Shown one piece after another: positions 30,991-37,885 of a stretch of 37,885 nucleotides of DNA; position 1 is the stretch's first letter, and every line of letters starts with the position of its first letter. The DNA is from [Clostridium] symbiosum ATCC 14940 (GTDB lineage Bacteria; Bacillota; Clostridia; Lachnospirales; Lachnospiraceae). A program made the translations under genes and the position numbers. Below the pieces are notes generated by a model. It saw only the letters and a list, made by a program, of their open reading frames with translations, was not told where the DNA came from and made no database searches. The stretch spans positions 1,251 to 39,135 of the forward strand of contig NZ_KE992810.1 in assembly GCF_000466485.1 (NCBI RefSeq). Reading direction: 5' to 3'.

Positions 30991-32238
30991 ATGGAGCAGC
31001 CAATCATCCTTCATTCCGACATGAATAATTTTTATGCTTCAGTAGAGTGCCTGGACAATCCGGGCCTGCGCGGAAAGCCGGTAGCCGTTGCCGGAGATCA
31101 GGAGGCGCGGCACGGTATAGTGCTGGCTAAGAATTACGAGGCGAAGAAGTATGGTATTGTAACCGGGGATCCGTTATGGATGGCCCGACAGAAATGCCCG
31201 GATATTATTTTAACGCCGCCGCGCTATGAGCGGTACATTGAGATGTCGCAGGCTGCACATGAAATCTATGAAGAATATACGGATAAAATCGAAACATTCG
31301 GGCTGGATGAGTGCTGGCTGGACGTGACCGCCTCCTCACGTCTGTTTGGTGACGGAAAAGTAATTGCAGACGAAATCCGAAATACCATTAAAACAGAGCT
31401 GGGATTAACGGCCAGTGTCGGTGTTTCCTATAATAAAATATTCGCAAAGCTTGGCAGCGACCTGAAAAAGCCGGATGCAACCACGGTAATCGGACAGGAT
31501 TTTAAAGAGAAAATCTGGCACTTACCTGCCGATATGCTGTTGTACGTAGGCAGGGCCACGTATTTAAAATTACTAAAGTACGGGATCAGGACCATCGGGG
31601 ATTTGGCCTGCAGCGATGTGCATTTCCTGGAAAGACTGCTTGGAAAGAACGGGATTATGCTCTGGGCCTTTGCAAATGGACTTGATCAGTCACCGGTTTC
31701 GCATGTCCACTCACGCCGTATTATCAAGACAATCGGGAACAGTACGACGGCCCCGCGGGATTTGACCGGTGCTGACGATGTAAAAATAATATTATACATT
31801 CTTGCAGAAAGCGTGGCGGAACGCATGAGGAAAGAAAATTTTTACTGCCGGAGCGTTCAAATCAGCATACGGGACAATTCCCTGTTTTCATATGAACGGC
31901 AGGGCAGGCTGTCTATTCCCTCTTGTACCTCGCAGGCAATATTTGAAAAAGCATTCGAATTGTTCCAAAAGAATGCACCTGAGAATCCGGTAAGGAGCCT
32001 GGGGGTGAGGGCCTGCAGTCTGACACGCATGGAATACCGGCAGCTCTCATTTTTAGAAGATGTACAACGAGACCAAAAACAGGAAAGTCCGGAGCGCTCA
32101 ATCGATCTGATACGCCGTCAATTCGGCCACTATGCAGTACAGCGGGGAATTATGCTGACAGATGCCAAATTGTCCAGCCTGGATCCGGTTGCGGAGCATA
32201 CGATTTATCCGGAAGCTTTCCTGAAAAGCCAGAGTTAA
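30991..32238 (+). CDS. dinB: Y-family DNA polymerase IV (415 aa)
   Basis: The N-terminal palm has ILHSDMNNFYASVE with catalytic D10, and the second pair in GLDECWLDVT; VAGDQEARHGIVLAKNYEAKKYGI and TASVGVSYNKIFAKLGSDLKKP are standard UmuC/DinB segments (each cited in short). Little-finger domain follows (about 245-350). It copies damaged DNA with low fidelity. ATG 30991 is preceded by CAAGGAGCGG. The frame is open 258 bp upstream, but that part is the reverse complement of the tRNA and cannot be coding. No Gram-positive LexA box was seen in 30860-30990. It is followed by the SRAP gene 24 bp later. Confidence 0.93.
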   Translation: MEQPIILHSDMNNFYASVECLDNPGLRGKPVAVAGDQEARHGIVLAKNYEAKKYGIVTGDPLWMARQKCPDIILTPPRYERYIEMSQAAHEIYEEYTDKIETFGLDECWLDVTASSRLFGDGKVIADEIRNTIKTELGLTASVGVSYNKIFAKLGSDLKKPDATTVIGQDFKEKIWHLPADMLLYVGRATYLKLLKYGIRTIGDLACSDVHFLERLLGKNGIMLWAFANGLDQSPVSHVHSRRIIKTIGNSTTAPRDLTGADDVKIILYILAESVAERMRKENFYCRSVQISIRDNSLFSYERQGRLSIPSCTSQAIFEKAFELFQKNAPENPVRSLGVRACSLTRMEYRQLSFLEDVQRDQKQESPERSIDLIRRQFGHYAVQRGIMLTDAKLSSLDPVAEHTIYPEAFLKSQS

Positions 32239-32262
32239 GAACGGAATCAGGAGGAATTTGCC

Positions 32263-32856
32263 ATGTGCGGAAGATACAGCCTTTATACGGAGGAACAGGA
32301 TAAAGAAATCATGCGGATTATTAAATCCCTGGACGAAAGGTTTCCGGGAAATGAGATGAAAAAGGGCGAGATTTATCCGACCAACACGGCGCCGGTTATC
32401 TGCCGTATGGATGGGGAGATCAGGCCTGAGTTAAGTACCTGGGGATTTCCCCGTTTTGGAGCGGCGAAGGGAGTCATAATCAATGCCAGATCGGAATCCG
32501 CAGGAGAGCGTCCCATGTTTCGCAAAAGCCTGCACGGCCGCAGATGCGCGGTTCCCAGCACCGGATTCTTTGAATGGACGCAGCAAGGTGAAAAGATAAA
32601 ATACCGGTTTAATCTGCCTGACAGCAGAGTTCTTTATATGGCCGGAATATATAATGAATTTAAAGATGAGAACCGGTTTGTTATCCTAACGACCGGTGCC
32701 AATCATTCGATTGCCGATGTGCATAACAGGATGCCGGTGATACTCACGGAGCGAAACGTCGAGGATTGGATTACTTCAGAAGATTTTGCATTGGCCTATA
32801 TCCAAACGGTTATGCCTGCTCTTCGCCGGGAATTAGCAGGACAGACAGTCAAATAA
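32263..32856 (+). CDS. SRAP (HMCES/YedK)-family protein (197 aa)
   Basis: The protein starts MCGRYSLYT, so Cys2 becomes the N-terminal residue that forms a thiazolidine crosslink with abasic sites in single-stranded DNA. Other family residues are visible: NARSE (about 76-80), GFFEW with catalytic Glu (about 103-107) and VHNRMPVIL with the active His (about 161-169). The family shields abasic sites at forks. It is the second gene of a damage-tolerance pair with dinB, 24 bp downstream with AGGAGG before ATG 32263. The protein is complete and of usual length. Confidence 0.93.
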   Translation: MCGRYSLYTEEQDKEIMRIIKSLDERFPGNEMKKGEIYPTNTAPVICRMDGEIRPELSTWGFPRFGAAKGVIINARSESAGERPMFRKSLHGRRCAVPSTGFFEWTQQGEKIKYRFNLPDSRVLYMAGIYNEFKDENRFVILTTGANHSIADVHNRMPVILTERNVEDWITSEDFALAYIQTVMPALRRELAGQTVK

Positions 32857-32858
32857 AA

Positions 32859-32896
32859 CGGCGCTGAAACGCAAATTAACGAAGAGGGCAGCGCCG
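32859..32896 (+). terminator. Hairpin after the SRAP gene
   Basis: CGGCGCTG (32859-32866) pairs with CAGCGCCG (32889-32896), loop 22 nt. There is no T-run but an A+T-rich segment with TATAAT (32903-32908) follows, so it might be a weak terminator next to the promoter of the following gene. Confidence 0.4.
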
Positions 32897-32937
32897 CCAT
32901 ATTATAATATAAATAAGCACACCGCAGGTCGCAAAGC

Positions 32938-33432
32938 ATGACAAGGGAAACCGGCTATCGCAGGGATGATGTGTTACAATACGCAAAACAGTGGGCAATG
33001 GGCAGAAACCCCAGATATCTGGATTTTGAACATTATGGGGGAGACTGTACGAATTTTGCATCCCAATGTATTTATGCCGGAAGCAAAGTGATGAACTATA
33101 CGCCGGTAACAGGGTGGTACTATAACAGCAGCTCAGACAGGACGGCAAGCTGGACGGGTGTTACGTATTTATATAATTTCCTTGTGGGAAATAAATCAGT
33201 CGGGCCATATGCCGTTGTAACGGATGAAACAGGCGTGCAGCCGGGAGATATTGTTCAGTTGGGCAGTAAAGAAAAGGGCTTTTATCACAGCCCTGTAATT
33301 GTAGCCGTAAGAGGGGGACGAATTTATGTGGCGGCCCATAGCTTTGATGCATATATGAGGCCGCTTGACACTTACATCTATGAAAAAGCGCGTTTCCTTC
33401 ATATACAGGGGGTACGTGACTGGCAGCGGTAA
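32938..33432 (+). CDS. Amidase-like (Amidase_6) protein, no signal peptide (164 aa)
   Basis: RRDDVLQYAKQWAMGRNPRYLDFE and GGDCTNFASQC with Cys37 as probable nucleophile, followed by a His in YHSPVIVAV and another in AAHSFD, correspond to the amidase_6 fold (NlpC/P60-like papain fold) found in clostridial and Bacillus proteins, often as the C-terminal part of secreted cell-wall enzymes. Here only the catalytic domain is present, with no leader. It could be cytoplasmic, exported by an unusual way, or a remnant of a larger protein. The ribosome site before ATG 32938 is weak (GCAGGT), which fits a detached domain. Confidence 0.75.
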   Translation: MTRETGYRRDDVLQYAKQWAMGRNPRYLDFEHYGGDCTNFASQCIYAGSKVMNYTPVTGWYYNSSSDRTASWTGVTYLYNFLVGNKSVGPYAVVTDETGVQPGDIVQLGSKEKGFYHSPVIVAVRGGRIYVAAHSFDAYMRPLDTYIYEKARFLHIQGVRDWQR

Positions 33433-33481
33433 ATGTGCTGCTGCCGCCCGGAAGAGTTGTACAAAACACACATTGGCACTG

Positions 33482-33526
33482 ATGCCGTGAAATACTGGTA
33501 ATTCCGTGTTTCATGGCATTTTTTTG
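33482..33526 (+). terminator. Strong intrinsic terminator after the amidase gene
   Basis: ATGCCGTGAAA (33482-33492) pairs with TTTCATGGCAT (33509-33519; one G-U), followed by seven T residues (33520-33526). The remaining stretch to 33702 holds only A+T-rich sequence with a probable promoter; no gene is supported there. Confidence 0.9.
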
Positions 33527-33702
33527 TTCTGTTATAGAGCGATTGAATGGAAATGGGATGACGTATATGTTACAATTCAATTATGCAGTGTTATAGCAGA
33601 TTATGAAAAAACACATAAAAAACATATGAAAGATATAAGGATTACAAATTGCCTTGATATACTGTGCATGCAGACAAAAAATACTGTAAAGGAGAATTGC
33701 AT

Positions 33703-33993
33703 ATGAGAAATTTAAAGAAACAAGGCTTTTTGTGGATGGCGGTATTTACACTTTGCACCGCTTCGGCTGTGCCCGCATTAGCAGCGCCTGCTTCGCCGGA
33801 GGCAGTTTCTGCGGTATGTAAAGTTAAGACGGTGAACATATCGGCAGATGAAGCGGGAGAAGGCGGGGAGATTCGAGAAATTACATTTAAAGACGGAATG
33901 ACAGGGAGCATACTGGTCAACGAACTTACTGAACCTTTTACCATTAATGCAGGTAATAACGGAGAGTATATTGTGAGCATCAGTTACAAATAA
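33703..33993 (+). CDS. Small secreted protein, unknown (96 aa)
   Basis: A clear Sec signal peptide: basic MRNLKKQ, hydrophobic FLWMAVFTLCTASAVP, cleavage after ALA at about residue 28. The mature protein is only about 68 residues, strand-rich, with VKTVNISADEAGEGGEI, MTGSILVNELTEPFTIN and a final GEYIVSISYK. No family is recognised. AAAGGAG before ATG 33703 fixes the start. It lies upstream of the VanB-like two-component genes, separated by a terminator. A secreted partner or ligand protein for the adjacent kinase is one possibility, purely by position. Confidence 0.78.
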   Translation: MRNLKKQGFLWMAVFTLCTASAVPALAAPASPEAVSAVCKVKTVNISADEAGEGGEIREITFKDGMTGSILVNELTEPFTINAGNNGEYIVSISYK

Positions 33994-34007
33994 TCCCGAC
34001 AGACAGA

Positions 34008-34040
34008 AGCTGCAAATCCCTGCCGGGATTTGTGGCTTTT
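34008..34040 (+). terminator. Terminator after the secreted-protein gene
   Basis: AGCTGCAAATCCC (34008-34020), loop TGCC, and GGGATTTGTGGCT (34025-34037) pair over 13 positions with two wobbles, followed by TTTT. A second small hairpin, TTTTCGC with GCGAAAA (34037-34058), follows directly. It separates the secreted protein from the two-component genes. Confidence 0.75.
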
Positions 34041-34084
34041 CGCCGCGTTTAGCGAAAAAGCAGATCAGCAGGAAGGTGGATTAG

Positions 34085-34777
34085 GTGAGTAAAATTCTGA
34101 TAATTGAAGACGAACGGGATATAGAAGAACTCCTCCGGTTTTTTCTGGAGGACAGCGGATATGAGGTTGCCGTTGCCAGGGATGGGTTAGAGGGGATTAC
34201 GGCATTTCAAAAAGACAGATACGATTTAATCCTGCTTGATATTATGCTGCCTAAGATAGACGGATTTGCTGTCTGCGAACTGATACGGAAAGAATCCAAT
34301 ATTCCCGTAATTATGATAACGGCGCTGAGCAGTGAGGAGGAGCAGGTGAGAGGTCTGGATCTTCTGGCAGATGATTATATCACAAAACCATTTTCCATGC
34401 CGGTTCTCATCAGGAAAATTGCAGCTGTGCTTCGCCGAAGCGGGAGAGGGGCAAAAGCCGGTGAGAATCAGAAACTCATCTACCGCGATCTGTGTCTGGA
34501 TTTAGATAACTATCAGACCTTTGTCGATGGTGAGCCGGTAGCGCTGACGAAACGGGAATTTGAAATATTGAGGGAACTTCTGAACCACCAGGGCAAGGTT
34601 ATGACCAGGGAAATTCTGTTGGAAAAGCTGTGGAAATATGAGTTTTATGGGAATGACAGAGTGGTTGACAACCATATTAAAAATTTGCGCAGGAAACTGG
34701 AGAGAGATTATATAGAGACCGTGAAAGGAATTGGGTACCGTATTGATAGGATACATGAGAAGCCATTTGACAGTTAA
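34085..34777 (+). CDS. VanR(B)-like response regulator (230 aa)
   Basis: Receiver 1-118 with E8/D9, phosphoacceptor D52 (LILLDIMLP), MITALSSEEEQVRG and YITKPFSMPVLI; winged helix 130-225 (LTKREFEILRELL, RVVDNHIKNLRRKL, ETVKGIGYRI). The ALSSEEEQVRG and KPFSMPVLIRKI wording and the HIKNLR motif are closer to VanR of the VanB type than to the VanA type encoded at 4392. GTG 34085 is the start, after GAAGGTGG. It overlaps the kinase gene by 23 bp. No van resistance gene follows; the target genes are unknown. Confidence 0.85.
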   Translation: MSKILIIEDERDIEELLRFFLEDSGYEVAVARDGLEGITAFQKDRYDLILLDIMLPKIDGFAVCELIRKESNIPVIMITALSSEEEQVRGLDLLADDYITKPFSMPVLIRKIAAVLRRSGRGAKAGENQKLIYRDLCLDLDNYQTFVDGEPVALTKREFEILRELLNHQGKVMTREILLEKLWKYEFYGNDRVVDNHIKNLRRKLERDYIETVKGIGYRIDRIHEKPFDS

Positions 34778-35999
34778 AATATTTCTGATAACAACCTTAT
34801 TGTTTCTGGCTGTATCGGCAGTTACCTACGGATTTATCATCATGTATGTACCGAGGTATTATATAATAGAAGCGGAAAAAATGTCGGTTAATTCAGTACA
34901 GAACGATTCGGAGAAGAATGATGCAGAGCATAACATACAGTACGGCGGCATAAGCAATGATAAAATTATTTCGTTCCCGTACACACTTGAAATCAGGGAA
35001 AATGCCAGAGAGTTTTCCGCCACTCTGCATAAGGTATTCCTGCCGTTACTTGCTGTCGCAATCTGCACCGCTTTGGTTACTTCCCTGTTTTACTCAAGAT
35101 ATATCACCCGCCCGGTGCTCCGCATCACCGAAGTGTCTAAAAAGCTGGCGGCGCTGGATTTCGGTGTTCAGTGCAGGGAAAAAAGAACGGATGAAATCGG
35201 GATGCTGGCCGGCAATCTGAATGAGCTTTCCGGACGGCTGTCGGCGGCCCTGGACGAATTGAAAAATGCAAATGCCATGCTTTTGGAGGATGTGGCGAGA
35301 GAAAAAGAGCTTGAGAGCCGCCAGCTTGCATTTTTCTCGGCGGTTTCCCATGAATTAAAGACGCCAATCACGATATTAAAGGGGCAGCTTCAGGGAATGC
35401 TTTATCATGTCGGCGGCTATAAAGACCGAGACAAATATTTAAAACGGTCATTTGAGATTACCTGTTCGATGGAGCAGCTTGTGATGGAGATTCTGACTGT
35501 CACAAGAATGAAAGCTTCCGTTTTTACGGCACAAATTGAAACCTTTGATTTACCGGCCCTTATTTCAGGAATTTTGGAGGATTTTGCAGACCTGTTTTCT
35601 GAAAAAAACATGGATATCATCACGGAAATGGAACCCCGAAGGATGATTTCAGCCGACAGGAGGCTGTTTGCAAAAGTGATCGGCAATCTGATCAGTAATG
35701 CCTACCATTACTCGCCGGCTGGGGAAAAAATCCATATTCGGGTGGAGGATACGGACCAGGGCGTGCAGTTTACGGTTGAGAATACCGGAGTCCATATACC
35801 GGAGCAGGAGATTGCGGACCTGTTTGAAGCGTTCACAAGAAGGGAGCAGTCCAGGAACAGGGAAACCGGAGGCAGCGGTCTGGGACTTGCCATAGTACGC
35901 ATGGTGCTGGAACTCCATCAATTCCCCTATGCCATGGAAAATACGGAGGACGGCATGCGGTTTCGCATTTTATTTCCGCGTAGGCCCCATGCGTCATGA
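34755..35999 (+). CDS. VanS(B)-like sensor histidine kinase (414 aa)
   Basis: First span at about 6-32, a short outside domain (33-90), second span near 96-118, a HAMP domain (RYITRPVLRITEVSKKLA and on), H-box FFSAVSHELKTPITILKG with H199, N-box NLISNAYHYS, and GGSGLGLAIVRM. ELESRQLAFFSAVSHELKT, ENTGVHI and YAMENTEDG recall VanS of VanB clusters (from memory). The outside portion is shorter than in VanSB (about 58 versus more than 100 residues), so a different signal is likely. ATG 34755 gives a good membrane start (MRSHLTVKIF). It ends the operon. Confidence 0.85.
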   Translation: MRSHLTVKIFLITTLLFLAVSAVTYGFIIMYVPRYYIIEAEKMSVNSVQNDSEKNDAEHNIQYGGISNDKIISFPYTLEIRENAREFSATLHKVFLPLLAVAICTALVTSLFYSRYITRPVLRITEVSKKLAALDFGVQCREKRTDEIGMLAGNLNELSGRLSAALDELKNANAMLLEDVAREKELESRQLAFFSAVSHELKTPITILKGQLQGMLYHVGGYKDRDKYLKRSFEITCSMEQLVMEILTVTRMKASVFTAQIETFDLPALISGILEDFADLFSEKNMDIITEMEPRRMISADRRLFAKVIGNLISNAYHYSPAGEKIHIRVEDTDQGVQFTVENTGVHIPEQEIADLFEAFTRREQSRNRETGGSGLGLAIVRMVLELHQFPYAMENTEDGMRFRILFPRRPHAS

Positions 36000-36012
36000 A
36001 ACGGATTGCATA

Positions 36013-36041
36013 TTGAATTAAAATACCCGGTTTGTTATAAT
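36013..36041 (+). promoter_or_regulatory. Promoter of the alcohol dehydrogenase gene
   Basis: TTGAAT (36013-36018), 17 bp, TATAAT (36036-36041): a near-consensus promoter. Transcription would begin near 36048, so the in-frame ATG 36040 cannot be the start of translation. Confidence 0.8.
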
Positions 36042-36081
36042 GAATACAGCAATTCATATCGCAGAAAGGATAAAAGAATCC

Positions 36082-37245
36082 ATGAAGAATTTTAATTATC
36101 ACATCCCGACCGACATCTATTTTGGTAAAGGGAAAATCAGGGTATTAGGAGATAAGATAACTGCCATAGGAAAGAACATCCTGCTTGTTTACGGCGGGGG
36201 CAGTATCAAGAAGAGCGGTCTTTATGATCAGGTGATTGATGAGCTTAACCGGGCCGGCGTGACAGTATCCGAGCTGCCGGGCGTTGAGCCGAATCCGCGA
36301 ATTCAGTCGGTGCGCAAAGGGATTGAAATCTGCCGTGCAAAGGGCATCGAGGGAGTCCTTGCAGTGGGCGGTGGAAGCACGATTGACTGTGCCAAGGTTA
36401 TAGCTGCCGGCGCATGCTATGAAGGGGATGCCTGGGAGCTTGTGCTGGATGCACGTAAGATAACGAAAGCGCTTCCGGTTGCGTCCGTTCTTACTCTGGC
36501 GGCAACCGGTTCCGAGATGGACGGCTTTGCAGTCATATCGGACATGGAGAAAAATGAAAAATGGGGAACCGGAAATGATATTACGAAACCGGTATTTTCA
36601 ATTCTGGATCCTGAATACACATTCAGCGTTTCAAAATACCAGACCGCCTGCGGTACTTCAGACATCATGAGCCATACCTTTGAAAATTATTTCAACAGGG
36701 TGCCGGGAGCCTACCTTCAGGCCAGGATGGCAGAAGGCATTCTTAAGACATGCATTAAATATGCGCCGGTTGCAATGGAGGAACCGGATAACTATGAGGC
36801 GCGTGCGAATCTGATGTGGGCGTCCAGCCTGGCAATTAACGGGCTGATCAGTTACGGGGAAGATGCCGCATGGGCGGTGCATCCAATGGAGCATGAACTG
36901 AGTGCATTCTACGATATCACCCATGGAGCCGGACTGGCCCTGCTCACGCCGTATTGGATGCAATATGTTCTTCGCGAGGAGACTCTCCCGCGGTTTGTTG
37001 AATATGGCGTAAATGTGTGGGGGATCGATCCGGAACAGGAGGATATGGCGATTGCCAGGCAGGCTATCACAAAGACGAGGGAGTTCTTCGATTCGATAGG
37101 AATGCCGTCGCATCTGAGTGAGCTTGACATCGATGATACACATTTCGATGTGATGGCAATGAAAGCCGCGGCCGGCGGTTTGGCTTATGGCTTTGTGCCG
37201 CTTGATAAGCAGGACGTACGCCGTATTTACGAGATGGCCCTTTAA
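36082..37245 (+). CDS. Iron-containing alcohol dehydrogenase, butanol/YqhD-like (387 aa)
   Basis: Residues 1-180 bind NAD(P) (YGGGSIKKSGLYDQV, LAVGGGSTIDCAKVIAAGA); GGGS is the family fingerprint. The metal site is carried by DIMSH with Asp and His (about 193-198), and later by HPMEHELSAFYDITHGAGLALLTP (His residues near 272 and 286). The length and ordering fit NADPH-dependent BdhA/YqhD-type enzymes that reduce aldehydes. The start ATG 36082 is used because the promoter at 36013-36041 excludes the earlier one; AAAGGATAAAAG precedes it. Probably a fermentative or detoxifying aldehyde reductase. It stands alone. Confidence 0.9.
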   Translation: MKNFNYHIPTDIYFGKGKIRVLGDKITAIGKNILLVYGGGSIKKSGLYDQVIDELNRAGVTVSELPGVEPNPRIQSVRKGIEICRAKGIEGVLAVGGGSTIDCAKVIAAGACYEGDAWELVLDARKITKALPVASVLTLAATGSEMDGFAVISDMEKNEKWGTGNDITKPVFSILDPEYTFSVSKYQTACGTSDIMSHTFENYFNRVPGAYLQARMAEGILKTCIKYAPVAMEEPDNYEARANLMWASSLAINGLISYGEDAAWAVHPMEHELSAFYDITHGAGLALLTPYWMQYVLREETLPRFVEYGVNVWGIDPEQEDMAIARQAITKTREFFDSIGMPSHLSELDIDDTHFDVMAMKAAAGGLAYGFVPLDKQDVRRIYEMAL

Positions 37246-37268
37246 TGGGAATAACGGTTTGATTAAAG

Positions 37269-37306
37269 CAGCAGCTGTCATCAGAGTGAGTTGACAGCTG
37301 CTGTTT
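37269..37306 (+). terminator. Hairpin after the dehydrogenase gene
   Basis: CAGCAGCTGTCA (37269-37280) pairs perfectly with TGACAGCTGCTG (37292-37303), loop 11 nt; only TTT follows. It is likely the terminator. 37307-37450 contains an AACATG-N12-CATGTT inverted repeat (37386-37409) in front of the next gene, possibly an operator. Confidence 0.65.
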
Positions 37307-37450
37307 CCGCATAAAGATATTTAAAAATAGAAATATAAGAGTAAAAGGAACGCAGATATGCGAAGATGATAAAACAGTCCGAAGCAACATGCCATACACC
37401 TGTCATGTTCCATTTGATAATATAGTGGAAAAACAAAGGAGGAAGAGGAA

Positions 37451-37705
37451 ATGATTGAATCGAGATGCGGGCTGTTATGCAGTGAATGCGAATATAAGGT
37501 TCAGCTGAATTGCGGAGGATGCGTACATATTAAGAAACCATTTTGGGGTGAGAGCTGCCCGGTTAAGGCCTGTTGTGAATCAAAAGAAAAGGAACACTGC
37601 GGCCACTGCGGTGAATTTCCCTGTGATTTACTGAAACAATTTGCATATGACGAGAACCAGGGGGATAATGGAAGAAGAATTGAACAATGTAAGCTCTGGA
37701 AGTAA
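37451..37705 (+). CDS. DUF3795 domain protein, short (84 aa)
   Basis: Eleven cysteines in residues 6-58 (CGLLCSEC, CGGC, C36, the CC pair at 41-42, and CGHCGEFPC) follow the DUF3795 pattern, like the N-terminal 64 residues of the 770 protein; a twelfth is at 80. It lacks the helical C-terminal half of the longer one. A cluster- or metal-binding small protein of unknown role. AAAGGAGGAAGAGGAA precedes ATG 37451. The promoter has TATAGT near 37421 and the AACATG dyad upstream. Confidence 0.85.
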   Translation: MIESRCGLLCSECEYKVQLNCGGCVHIKKPFWGESCPVKACCESKEKEHCGHCGEFPCDLLKQFAYDENQGDNGRRIEQCKLWK

Positions 37706-37885
37706 AAATGAAAGGAATTTCATATGACATAAGAGAATTTTACCATAATGTTAAGTCTGGTTGACAGATTTCCTGCTGCAAATGGTAGAAATAGTTGACA
37801 AAAAATAGTATGATTTTGCTGGCTGAGAAATTTTGCCGACTAATAAAAACGGGTAGTGTCAAGTGATGTATGAAAAAACTGAGCC
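37706..37885. other. Right edge without a supported gene
   Basis: This A+T-rich end holds two TTGACA motifs (near 37763 and 37795) and an 18-codon ATG frame at 37708, but no convincing ribosome site or coding sequence. The last 40 bases (GGTAGTGTCAAGTGATG and on) look like the outer end of an IS, but the window stops too soon to tell. Confidence 0.3.

Noticed and set aside
33506-33706. 66-codon ORF on the plus strand
   Set aside because: It starts in the terminator stem/T-run, has no ribosome site, and its end overlaps the leader of the secreted-protein gene; composition is non-coding.
36658-37281. 207-codon minus-strand ORF
   Set aside because: Lies wholly within the alcohol dehydrogenase gene and shows no domain or ribosome site.
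37386-37409. AACATG-N12-CATGTT inverted repeat as a firm operator
   Set aside because: Only one copy is seen and the minus-10/minus-35 placement is unclear; mentioned only as a possibility.
37708-37764. 18-codon frame after the second DUF3795 gene
   Set aside because: No ribosome site and no conserved feature; likely chance.

Overview
The window looks like a chromosomal segment of a Gram-positive anaerobe of the class Clostridia, most likely a Lachnospiraceae-type gut bacterium. Reasons: strong AGGAGG-type ribosome sites; many OmpR-type response regulator/kinase pairs; a VanZ protein; CUT1 sugar-type ABC components; a GldA/F/G-DUF4340 transport module; DUF3795 proteins; a DinB/SRAP pair. The left part up to about 4.4 kb is richer in A+T and carries unrelated single genes. 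The rest is denser and organised in operons. No rRNA, phage structural gene or complete insertion sequence is visible.

Layout. (1) 1-227: trailer end of a CRISPR array, 32-nt type I-C-like repeat, three spacers, degenerate last repeat; no cas genes in view. (2) 355-4130: accessory singletons: a small ORF, a DUF3795 protein, a VOC protein, a DUF1697 protein, a TudS-like desulfidase and a DUF2268 zinc protease behind a MerR-type promoter. (3) 4294-6234: a VanR/VanS pair of the VanA type with no D-Ala-D-Lac genes. (4) 6504-9682, minus strand: a TetR-controlled ABC exporter (ATPase, two permeases, and an overlooked 42-residue membrane protein), with the same operator in front of the regulator and of the operon. 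(5) 9813-11187: an AraC/GyrI-like regulator and a DUF3788 protein. (6) 11325-20622: an eight-gene operon that mixes a CUT1 importer (binding lipoprotein with a propeller-like front half, two permeases, MalK/MsmK-type ATPase) with a long coiled-coil HlyD adaptor, a MacB-like membrane protein, a small lipoprotein and a VanZ protein. (7) 20673-23398: a LysR regulator divergent from a nucleobase permease and a phosphoribosyltransferase. (8) 23570-30706: a two-component system and a GldA/F/G-DUF4340 ABC system, sharing a 16-bp promoter box. (9) 30787-33432: tRNA-Val(GAC) on the minus strand, DinB polymerase, SRAP protein and an amidase-like protein. (10) 33703-35999: a small secreted protein and a second, VanB-like two-component system. 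(11) 36082-37705: an iron-containing alcohol dehydrogenase and a second DUF3795 protein.

How the parts may work together. Most of the window concerns sensing and transport at the cell envelope. The VanRS pair has a three-unit, 11-bp-period box in front of it. The same array, at exactly the same distance from a TATAAT, lies in front of the DUF3795 gene at 770, and a third close copy precedes the hybrid transporter operon at 11325, which itself ends in VanZ. This suggests a VanRS regulon that is not glycopeptide resistance. The middle two-component system and the Gld-type ABC operon form a second regulatory unit with identical box-to-minus-10 spacing. The most unusual locus is the hybrid importer/adaptor operon. 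Functions are inferred from sequence motifs read by eye; no database search was run.
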